Shown here: positions 55,559-64,000 of the stretch, in pieces
How the letters are laid out: each line of letters opens with the position of its first letter
How positions within the stretch are numbered: the stretch's first letter is position 1
Source of the DNA: Mycolicibacterium sp. S2-37
GTDB lineage: Bacteria > Actinomycetota > Actinomycetes > Mycobacteriales > Mycobacteriaceae
DNA: 64,000 nt
Direction of reading: 5' to 3'
Assembly: GCF_017352375.1 (NCBI RefSeq)
Contig: NZ_JAFEVR010000003.1
Location: forward strand, 124,001 to 188,000
Made by a program: the position numbers and the translations under genes
Notes under the pieces: model-generated
What the model was told of the DNA's origin: nothing
Databases searched by the model: none
The model's input: only the letters and a program-made list of their open reading frames with translations

Positions 55559-56183
55559 CCGTTCCCCCCGGATCTGCGTCGCGTACCACTCCGGCTTCGG
55601 CCACACCGAGGTACTGGCCCGCGCCGTCGGCGACGGCGCCCGTGCTGGCGGGGCCGCCGTCGACGTGCTCGCCGTGGACACCCTGACCGGGGGCGACTGG
55701 GACGTTCTCGACTCCTCGGACGCCATCGTGTTCGGCACGCCCACCTACATGGGCAACGTGTCGGCCGGGTTCCAGGCCTTCGCCGAACGAACCGGCCGAC
55801 GGTGTCAGGAGGGCACGTGGCGCGACAAGTTGGCTGCCGGGTTCACCAACTCCGGCGCCAAGAGCGGAGACAAGGTGGCCGCGCTGATGTCACTGGCCGT
55901 GTTCGCCGCACAGCACCACATGCACTGGGTCAATCTCGGCCTGGTCGCCGGCTGGAACAGCTCGACGGGCAGCGTCGACGACCTGAACCGGCTGGGATTC
56001 TTCCTCGGCGCGGGCGCACAGACCGATGTCGACCTACCGCCGCAGAGCATGCACGAGGCCGATGTGCGGACGTGTCGCCATCTCGGCGCCCGGGTCGCCC
56101 TTGCCGCTGCCCAGATGGCGGCCGGCCGGCGCGCTATTGCAGAGGCTTCAGGTCCTGCAGCATCGTCGGAACGAGTTCACTGA
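55545..56183 (+). CDS. WrbA-like flavodoxin / NAD(P)H:quinone reductase
   Basis: The 212-residue protein starts at GTG behind AAAGGGGAGGTCGACA, inside the 3' end of the SRPBCC gene. The flavin-phosphate loop is YHSGFGHTEVLARAVGDGA, followed by the flavin-contact loop FGTPTYMGNVSAGFQAFAE and the block AGFTNSGAKSGDKVAALMSL. These match the flavodoxin/WrbA group that reduces quinones by two electrons. It is the third gene of the ArsR-controlled operon. Its end overlaps the convergent reductase gene by 50 bases. Confidence 0.82.
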   Translation: MPADDRSPRICVAYHSGFGHTEVLARAVGDGARAGGAAVDVLAVDTLTGGDWDVLDSSDAIVFGTPTYMGNVSAGFQAFAERTGRRCQEGTWRDKLAAGFTNSGAKSGDKVAALMSLAVFAAQHHMHWVNLGLVAGWNSSTGSVDDLNRLGFFLGAGAQTDVDLPPQSMHEADVRTCRHLGARVALAAAQMAAGRRAIAEASGPAASSERVH

Positions 56184-57513
56184 CCGTCGGGTGAATGTGC
56201 ATGGTGCGGGAGATGGCGGTGTATGGGAGCTTCGCCGTCATCACATCGAGGATGTCCTGGACCACTTCGTCACCACCGACGCCCAGGATCGCCGCCCCGA
56301 GGATCTCCTCGGTCTCGGCGTCGACGACCACCTTCATGAACCCCTGCGTCTCGCCCTTCTCCACGGCGCGGCCGACACGCGTCATCGGACGCGTGCCCAC
56401 CAACGCCTTTCGGCCCGACTTGCGTACCTGGTCGACCGTCATGCCTGCACGCCCGAGGGGCGGGTCGATGTAGAGCGCGTAGGTGGTGATGCGGTCGCTG
56501 ACGCGTCGCGGATCGTCGTCGAGGAGGTTGGCGGCCACGATCTCGAAGTCGTTGTAGGACGTATGGGTGAACGCGCCCTTGCCGTTGCAGTCCCCCATTG
56601 CCCAGATGTGCTCGACGCTGGTGCGCAAGTGGTCGTCGACGACGATGTTGCCCCGTTCGTCGGTCTGCACACCCGCGTTCTCCAAACCGAGGTCGTCGGT
56701 GTTGGGCCGCCTGCCGACCGCGAGAAGCAGATGACTGCCCGTCACCGCTTCCGCACCCGCTGAGGGGACGACCTCGAATCCGTCGTCACGCCTGGTGAAC
56801 CGGAGGTCGGCGGCGCCGACGATGATGTCGATGCCCTCGTTGCGCAGGATGTCGGTGATCGCGGCGGAGACGTCCTCGTCCTCCCGCGACGTCAGCCGGG
56901 GCCCGTGTTCGATCACGGTGACCCGCGCGCCGAAGCGGCGGTACATCTGTGCGAACTCCAACGCGATGTAGCTGCCGCCGATGACCACCAGGTGTTCGGG
57001 CACGACGTCGAGATCGAGGATGCTGACGTTGGTCAGGTAGTCGATCTGATCGAGTCCGGGCAAATCGGGCACCACCGCCCGGCCGCCGACGTTGAGGTAG
57101 ATCCGTTCGGCTCGCAACAGCTGATCGCCGACACGCACGGTGTGCGGATCCTCGAAACGGGCATGGCCCCGGATGAACGTGCATCCCTGCATGCCCTCGA
57201 GCCACGACTCGACGCCGTGCCGGTCGTCGAGCATGATTTTGTCCTTGCGCGCCTTGACCTTTGCCATGTCGACGGTCACCTCGCCGGTGCCGATCCCGTA
57301 TTCGGCGCCGCGACGGGCCAGATGGGCGGCATGTGCACTGGCGACCAGCGTCTTGGTCGGGATACAGCCGTAGTTCACGCAGGTGCCGCCGACCAGTTTG
57401 CGTTCGATGACCGCCACGGTCTGACCGGCCTCGGTCAGCCGCCCCGCGAGTGGCGGCCCGGCCTGGCCGGCCCCGATGATGATTGCGTCGTAATCAGTTG
57501 GGTCCGTAGTCAT
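56134..57513 (-). CDS. FAD-dependent pyridine nucleotide-disulfide oxidoreductase (MerA/Lpd-like)
   Basis: The 459-residue flavoenzyme has an FAD site YDAIIIGAGQAGPPLAGRLT and redox-active disulfide CVNYGC in GTCVNYGCIPTKTLVASA. The NAD(P) site is HLVVIGGSYIALEFAQMYRR, the second FAD motif is VEHIWAMGDCNG, and the C-terminal active-site His-Pro is RTMHIHPTVSELVP. It resembles mercuric reductase and related quinone or thiol reductases more than E3 of the dehydrogenase complexes. The electron acceptor is unknown. It lies one base past the DUF4126 stop on the same strand. Confidence 0.88.
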   Translation of the reverse strand: MTTDPTDYDAIIIGAGQAGPPLAGRLTEAGQTVAVIERKLVGGTCVNYGCIPTKTLVASAHAAHLARRGAEYGIGTGEVTVDMAKVKARKDKIMLDDRHGVESWLEGMQGCTFIRGHARFEDPHTVRVGDQLLRAERIYLNVGGRAVVPDLPGLDQIDYLTNVSILDLDVVPEHLVVIGGSYIALEFAQMYRRFGARVTVIEHGPRLTSREDEDVSAAITDILRNEGIDIIVGAADLRFTRRDDGFEVVPSAGAEAVTGSHLLLAVGRRPNTDDLGLENAGVQTDERGNIVVDDHLRTSVEHIWAMGDCNGKGAFTHTSYNDFEIVAANLLDDDPRRVSDRITTYALYIDPPLGRAGMTVDQVRKSGRKALVGTRPMTRVGRAVEKGETQGFMKVVVDAETEEILGAAILGVGGDEVVQDILDVMTAKLPYTAISRTMHIHPTVSELVPTMLQDLKPLQ

Positions 57514-57514
57514 G

Positions 57515-57997
57515 TCAGATGACCGTGGCCAGCCAGACGATCACGAAACCGCCGACCACCGCGATGCCATCCTCGAGCAGGGCGATCGGCAGGTCACGAC
57601 CACCGTTGCGGGCGACAAGACGTTTGCGGACCTCGTACCCGCCGAGCGTGCCGAGCACCGCACCGATGACCCCGGCGCCGAGTCCGCCGATCGTGTAACC
57701 GAACGCGGTGCCGATGACCGCGCCGGAGAAACCACCGGTGACCAGCCGCGCGCCGAACTGCATCGCCGTCTTGCGGCTGGGCGTCTTGGGCAACTGGTCG
57801 GTGACCAGTTCGCCGACCAGCAGGATGGTCAGCACGGTGACCGTGATCGGATGGGCCACCCACTGCGCCCACGTGCCGTCCAGGACGAGCCAGCCCAACA
57901 TGCCCGCCCAGGCGACGGCCGCCGGAGCGGTGAACGCCCGCAGGCCGGCGACCACGCCGATCAGGAGGGCCAGCAGCAGGACAAGGACATGTGTCAT
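57515..57997 (-). CDS. DUF4126 family membrane protein
   Basis: The 160-residue hydrophobic protein begins MTHVLVLLLALLIGVVAGLR and has about four membrane segments (ITVTVLTILLVGELVTDQL, GGFSGAVIGTAFGYTIGGLG, LPIALLEDGIAVVGGFVIVW). The GLRAF start and GELVTDQLPKTPSRK are typical of DUF4126. It corresponds to Rv2120c by length and position next to hisG. No function is known. It precedes the disulfide reductase gene by one base and may be co-expressed with it. Confidence 0.87.
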   Translation of the reverse strand: MTHVLVLLLALLIGVVAGLRAFTAPAAVAWAGMLGWLVLDGTWAQWVAHPITVTVLTILLVGELVTDQLPKTPSRKTAMQFGARLVTGGFSGAVIGTAFGYTIGGLGAGVIGAVLGTLGGYEVRKRLVARNGGRDLPIALLEDGIAVVGGFVIVWLATVI

Positions 57998-58063
57998 CGA
58001 GACCTCCGACCGGGGTGAATTCTCCCGGACGCTAGCACGGCTCGCGGCGCGCCACCGGTTGAA

Positions 58064-58915
58064 TCACATGCGGCAGAACCGGATGTCGGATGCCAGGATG
58101 GCCTTGGCGCCGATCGCGGCCAGCTCGTCCATGATGGCGTTGACGTCGCGGCGCGGAACCAGGGCCCGCACCGCCGCCCAGGCCGGATCAGCCAGCGGCG
58201 CGATCGTCGGCGATTCCAGTCCGGGCGTCACCGCCGTCGCACGGTCGAGAAGTTCACGGGGACAGTCATAGTCGAGCATCAGGTACTGCTGGCCGAACAC
58301 CACGCCCTGTACCCGCGCCGCCAGCTGATCACGTCCGGCGGCGTTCGCGTCGTCGGCGCCGTCGCGCTCGATGAGCACCGCCTCCGAATCGCACAGCGGC
58401 TCTCCGAAGGCGACGAGGTTGTGCAGGCTGAGCGTGCGTCCGGAGCCGACGACGTCGGCGATGGCGTCGGCGACACCGAGCGCCACCGAGATCTCCACCG
58501 CACCGTCCAACCGGATCACCGTCGCGTCGATCCCTCTGGCCGCGAGGTCCTTACGCACCAGATTGGGAAACGCCGTGGCGATCCGCTTACCCGCCAGATC
58601 GTCCGGAGTCCAGTCGGCGCCGGCCGGTGCGGCGTACCGGAAGGTGGAGCCGCCGAAGCCCAGCGCAAGTCGCTCGCGAACCGGTGCGCCCGATTCGGCG
58701 GCCAGGTCGCGGCCGGTGATGCCGAAGTCCAGCTGACCCGATCCGACATAGATCGCAATGTCCTTGGGACGCAGGAAGAAGAATTCGACGTTGTTGGCCG
58801 GGTCCACGACGGTGAGGTCCTTGACGTCGCGGCGACGGCGGTAGCCTGCCTCGGCGAGGATCTCGGCCGCCGACTCGCTCAGTGCGCCCTTGTTGGGAAC
58901 CGCTACGCGCAACAT
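58064..58915 (-). CDS. hisG: ATP phosphoribosyltransferase HisG
   Basis: The 283-residue long-form HisG performs the first step of histidine synthesis, joining ATP and PRPP. It starts [20 protein letters not shown]. It shows [20 protein letters not shown], the PRPP loop region [20 protein letters not shown] and a C-terminal regulatory ACT-like domain ([19 protein letters not shown]) for histidine feedback. It follows hisE by 5 bases. Length matches M. tuberculosis HisG (284). Confidence 0.96.
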   Translation of the reverse strand: MLRVAVPNKGALSESAAEILAEAGYRRRRDVKDLTVVDPANNVEFFFLRPKDIAIYVGSGQLDFGITGRDLAAESGAPVRERLALGFGGSTFRYAAPAGADWTPDDLAGKRIATAFPNLVRKDLAARGIDATVIRLDGAVEISVALGVADAIADVVGSGRTLSLHNLVAFGEPLCDSEAVLIERDGADDANAAGRDQLAARVQGVVFGQQYLMLDYDCPRELLDRATAVTPGLESPTIAPLADPAWAAVRALVPRRDVNAIMDELAAIGAKAILASDIRFCRM

Positions 58916-58920
58916 GCCGG

Positions 58921-59202
58921 TCACAGCTTCCGGTAGACGTCGTCGAGGGTCAGACCGCGCGCGATCATCAGCACCTGCGTCCAGTACAGGAGTTGGCTGA
59001 CCTCGTCGGCCAGGGCGTCGTCGCTCTCGTGTTCGGCAGCCAGCCACACCTCGCCGGCCTCCTCGAGGATCTTCTTGCCCAGGCCGTGCACGCCGCCGTC
59101 GAGGGCCGCTACGGTGCCGCTGCCCTCCGGCCGGGTGCGGGCCCGCTCGGTCAGCTCGTCGAACAGCGCGTCGAAGGTCTTCACGGACGGCCATTCTCCC
59201 AC
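58921..59202 (-). CDS. hisE: Phosphoribosyl-ATP pyrophosphatase HisE
   Basis: The 93-residue enzyme catalyses the second step of histidine synthesis. Conserved blocks are [20 protein letters not shown] and [20 protein letters not shown], with the Glu/Asp metal-binding residues of the MazG-like fold, and the C-terminus [11 protein letters not shown] matches M. tuberculosis. The start is GTG 59202 ([14 protein letters not shown]); a second GTG at VKTF is possible. It heads hisE-hisG. Confidence 0.94.
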   Translation of the reverse strand: MGEWPSVKTFDALFDELTERARTRPEGSGTVAALDGGVHGLGKKILEEAGEVWLAAEHESDDALADEVSQLLYWTQVLMIARGLTLDDVYRKL

Positions 59203-59224
59203 GGCGGGGCGGCCGCCCCGGACC

Positions 59225-60706
59225 TCAGCCCTCCTTGGTGGCCGTCGGTGCGGCGTCGCTCTTCAGGATGCTGCCGTGCATGTCCTCCAGGGACACGCCC
59301 TTGGTCTCCATCACCCACCGCCAGACGAACAGGCCGGACAGGATCGCGCACAGCCCGTAGAAGCCGTAGGCCAAGCCCAGATGCTCGCGCAGACCGGGGA
59401 ACGTGACCGTAATCAGCCAGTTCGCCGCCCACTGTCCGGCGGCGGCCAGGCCCAGCGCGGCGGCCCGGATGCGGTTGGGGAACATCTCGCCGAGCAGCAC
59501 CCAGACCACCGGGCCCCAGGACATACCGAAGGCAACGACGAACAGGTTCGCGGCGATGAGCGCGATCACACCGGAGGCGCCCGGCAGGCTGGGCGTCCCA
59601 TCCGGGTTCACCGTGGCGTTGGCGAAGATGACCGACATGGTGATCAGCGTGACCGCCATACCGGACGAGCCGATGAGCAGCAGCGGTTTGCGGCCGATCT
59701 TGTCGATCAGCGCGATCGCGATCAGGGTGGTGAGCACGTTGATGACCGACGTGATGACCGTGTAGATCGCCGACTCGTCGGCACTGAACCCGACCGCCTG
59801 CCACAGCACGTTGCTGTAGTAGAAGATCACGTTGATACCCACGAACTGCTGGAAGATCGACAGGCCGAGACCGACCCAGACGATGCCGTAGATTCCGCCC
59901 GTGGGCTTGCGCATGTCCCGCCAGGACGGCTTGTCCTCACGTTCCAGCGTCTCGCGGATCCGTGTGATGGTGATCTCGAGGTTCTTCTGGCCCAGCAGCA
60001 TGTTGAGCACCCGGCGGGCTTCCGGGATTTTGTGGCTGGCAACGAGATAGCGCGGTGATTCCGGGATGGTGAAGGCCAGTGATCCGTAGAGCACCGCGGG
60101 CACGGCCATGGCCAGGAACATCCAGCGCCAGGCATCGAGGCCCAACCACAGCGGCTCGTTCGGCCCACCCGCAGCCCACTGGAGCAGCCAATTGACCACG
60201 AAGGACAGGAAGATGCCGGAGACGATGGCCAACTGCTGCAGCGAACCCAGCCGGCCGCGGATGCCCGGCGGCGAGGTCTCGGCGATGTAGGCGGGAGCGA
60301 TGACCGAGGCCACCCCGACGCCGATGCCGCCGACGATCCGAAAGATCACCACCCACAGCACGTCCGGCGCCAGACCGGTGCCGAAAGCGCTGACGAGGAA
60401 GAGCACGGCGGCGATCTTCATCACCGCGATGCGGCCGATCCGGTCGGCGATGCGCCCCGCGGTCATGGCGCCTGCGGCGGCGCCGAGCAGTGCGGAGGCG
60501 ACGGCGAAACCGAGCTCGGCGTTGCCGATACCGAAGTCCTCCTGGATGGAGTCCACCGCGCCGTTGATCACCGCGCTGTCGTAGCCGAAGAGCAGGCCGC
60601 CCAGCGCGGCGACCGATGCAATACGGACAGCGGTCTTGCCTGACGAGAAGTCCCCGTCGCTGACGGGTAGGTCGTCACCTACCGGAGCACCACCCTGACC
60701 AGCCAT
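59225..60706 (-). CDS. glcP: Sugar porter-family MFS transporter (GlcP-like glucose permease)
   Basis: The 493-residue 12-helix transporter of the sugar porter family fits M. smegmatis GlcP, also encoded near hisG. Family motifs are [15 protein letters not shown] in helix 1, DRIGR and DKIGRKPLL in the cytoplasmic loops, PESPRYLV before the central loop, [17 protein letters not shown] in helix 7 and [20 protein letters not shown] near helix 10. Proton-coupled glucose uptake is the likely role, with related sugars possible. A CRP-like palindrome lies 26 bases upstream of the ATG, suggesting cAMP-linked control. Confidence 0.9.
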   Translation of the reverse strand: MAGQGGAPVGDDLPVSDGDFSSGKTAVRIASVAALGGLLFGYDSAVINGAVDSIQEDFGIGNAELGFAVASALLGAAAGAMTAGRIADRIGRIAVMKIAAVLFLVSAFGTGLAPDVLWVVIFRIVGGIGVGVASVIAPAYIAETSPPGIRGRLGSLQQLAIVSGIFLSFVVNWLLQWAAGGPNEPLWLGLDAWRWMFLAMAVPAVLYGSLAFTIPESPRYLVASHKIPEARRVLNMLLGQKNLEITITRIRETLEREDKPSWRDMRKPTGGIYGIVWVGLGLSIFQQFVGINVIFYYSNVLWQAVGFSADESAIYTVITSVINVLTTLIAIALIDKIGRKPLLLIGSSGMAVTLITMSVIFANATVNPDGTPSLPGASGVIALIAANLFVVAFGMSWGPVVWVLLGEMFPNRIRAAALGLAAAGQWAANWLITVTFPGLREHLGLAYGFYGLCAILSGLFVWRWVMETKGVSLEDMHGSILKSDAAPTATKEG

Positions 60707-60731
60707 GGGACGTCCTTTCCGCGCAACTATG

Positions 60732-60747
60732 CGTGACCGGAATCACA
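60732..60747. promoter_or_regulatory. CRP-like palindrome upstream of glcP
   Basis: CGTGACCGGAATCACA has the GTGA-N6-TCAC core of CRP/GlxR-type sites, in the 106-base spacer between the glcP start and the HAD gene. The position, centred about 33 bases upstream of the ATG, would overlap the promoter, more consistent with repression or with an activator at a leaderless promoter. Confidence 0.5.
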
Positions 60748-60812
60748 TTCAAGCACTTCCAGAGTGCGAGTACGCGTGTTCCCTCAACTGTGTCCCGTAA
60801 AACCGGCGCGGC

Positions 60813-61499
60813 TCAGGCCGTCCGTTCGTCCTGTCCGTCGACGACGTCCCGGTGGATCTCCCTCAGGTCATCGACTCCGAATCCACGCAGCGAACTGACC
60901 TGACGGCGCCGCGGGCTCATCGGCACCGGTACGTCGTTGGGTACGACGAGGACCGGGCAACCCGCGCTCTCGGCGGCCTGGGTACCGGTCGGTGAGTCCT
61001 CGACGGCCAGACACCGGCCGGGGTCGACGCCCAGCAGTTGCGCCGCTCTCCGGTAGGGGTCGGGCGCCGGTTTGCCCTGTGCCACCTCGTCACCGCACAC
61101 CGTCACCGTGAAGAAGTGCCTGCCGATGCTGTCGAGCGCCTGCTCGGTCAATGCCCGCTGGGTGTTGGTCACCAGCGCCATCGGAATACCCGCGGACGCA
61201 ACGTCTTCCAGGAGTTCCCGGGCTCCGTCACACCAGGGCAGGCCCTGGGTGGCGAACAGTTCGCCGGTGTACTCGTGCAGCCAGCGGTCGGATGCGGCCA
61301 TCGCGGCAGGGTCGAGGTCGAGTCCGAGATCGGCGTAGACGGTACGGATCGTGTTCTCGGCGGAACTACCCACCAGCGCCGCCCGCAGCTCCGGGCTGAT
61401 CTCCCCGCCGAGTTCGCGATACAGCGCGGCAAGTGAGACGTCCCAGAGCTTTTCGGAGTCGACGAGCGTGCCGTCCATGTCCCACAGCACCGCCTGCAC
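60813..61499 (-). CDS. HAD-superfamily phosphatase (beta-phosphoglucomutase/phosphatase-like)
   Basis: The 228-residue protein starts at GTG (VQAVLWDMDGTLVDSEKLWD). Motif I is DMDGT (Asp7, Asp9), motif II is the Thr in LVTNTQRALTEQAL, motif III is the Lys in AQGKPAPDPYRRAAQLLG and motif IV is the Glu-Asp in CLAVEDSPTGTQAA. The helical cap between motifs I and II is that of subclass I phosphatases such as phosphoglycolate or sugar-phosphate phosphatases. The substrate is unknown. It lies between metH and glcP on the same strand. Confidence 0.88.
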   Translation of the reverse strand: MQAVLWDMDGTLVDSEKLWDVSLAALYRELGGEISPELRAALVGSSAENTIRTVYADLGLDLDPAAMAASDRWLHEYTGELFATQGLPWCDGARELLEDVASAGIPMALVTNTQRALTEQALDSIGRHFFTVTVCGDEVAQGKPAPDPYRRAAQLLGVDPGRCLAVEDSPTGTQAAESAGCPVLVVPNDVPVPMSPRRRQVSSLRGFGVDDLREIHRDVVDGQDERTA

Positions 61500-61520
61500 C
61501 CGGACATTGTGTCACGGGCC

Positions 61521-61553
61521 GGCCGTTCACCGCGAAACACGCGGTGAGCGGCC
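61521..61553 (-). terminator. Hairpin terminator candidate after metH
   Basis: A 14-base stem (61521-61534 with 61540-61553) with one mismatch encloses a 5-base loop, 50 bases past the metH stop on the minus strand. The inner eight bases TCACCGCG and outer five GGCCG pair perfectly. No U-tract follows, as is common for mycobacterial terminators. Confidence 0.6.
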
Positions 61554-61603
61554 GACGCCGTCGGTCAATCAGCCCGTCGCACAAACCGTTCGGCGTTTCG
61601 GGC

Positions 61604-64000
<2,397 letters not shown>

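Overview
The window is high-GC DNA from a mycobacterium, most likely a fast-growing (Mycolicibacterium-type) species. The evidence is near-identity of many products to proteins I know from M. tuberculosis: a 64-residue Pup ending in Gln, PafA, Dop, Mpa ending in QYL, the CobIJ fusion, and an F420-dependent biliverdin reductase. Gene order largely follows the M. tuberculosis Rv2062c-Rv2124c interval. Large accessory inserts are present, and the PE/PPE genes of that interval are absent. No rRNA, tRNA, CRISPR array, insertion sequence or integrase was recognised. No stretch over 300 bases lacks a gene, counting the small ORF at 898-1005.

Region 1 (1-17645) is the cobalamin block. It holds the 5' end of cobN on the minus strand, preceded by an undescribed 35-codon membrane mini-gene; cobG-cobH-cobIJ on the plus strand; and cobK-cobM-cobL plus a DprE2-like SDR on the minus strand. 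Between these lie a sugar O-acetyltransferase, a complete OpuC/ProVWXZ-type osmoprotectant ABC transporter (1823-5410), a TauD-family alkylsulfatase-like dioxygenase and an APH-fold kinase. The block ends with biliverdin reductase, an Xaa-Pro peptidase, a small 5'-3' exonuclease and a DUF4333 membrane protein with a YGQPQQ repeat.

Region 2 (17687-30190) is the HelY / Tat / Paf block. pafB-pafC-tatA-tatC-helY run together on the minus strand, with a striking double hairpin between tatA and tatC. Between pafB and pafA sits an accessory insert: a three-gene type VII secretion-like cassette (YxxxD substrate-like protein, single-pass membrane protein with a duplicated Cys-bracketed domain, EspK-like proline-rich protein), a possible small ORF and a decayed DUF885 gene.

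Region 3 (30283-43449) separates pafA from prcA. It is a compact eight-gene minus-strand operon that should convert choline to glycine: choline oxidase, betaine aldehyde dehydrogenase, a Rieske betaine monooxygenase, dimethylglycine oxidase and sarcosine oxidase, with an APC permease, a cyclic-nucleotide/CBS/DUF294 signalling protein and an IclR regulator. A molybdopterin sulfite-oxidase-family gene diverges from it across a palindromic operator region.

Region 4 (43488-50173) is the Pup-proteasome core (pup-prcB-prcA, dop, mpa) with a ThrE-type exporter. Region 5 (50320-58915) has tandem MTB12/LppK-like secreted proteins, DUF503, trmI, a RecB-type nuclease, a thioesterase, a DinB-like protein, an arsR-SRPBCC-flavodoxin operon with a clear operator, a pyridine nucleotide-disulfide reductase and a DUF4126 protein. 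Region 6 (58064-64000) has hisE-hisG, a GlcP-type sugar permease behind a CRP-like site, a HAD phosphatase and the 3' part of the B12-dependent methionine synthase metH, which runs off the right edge.
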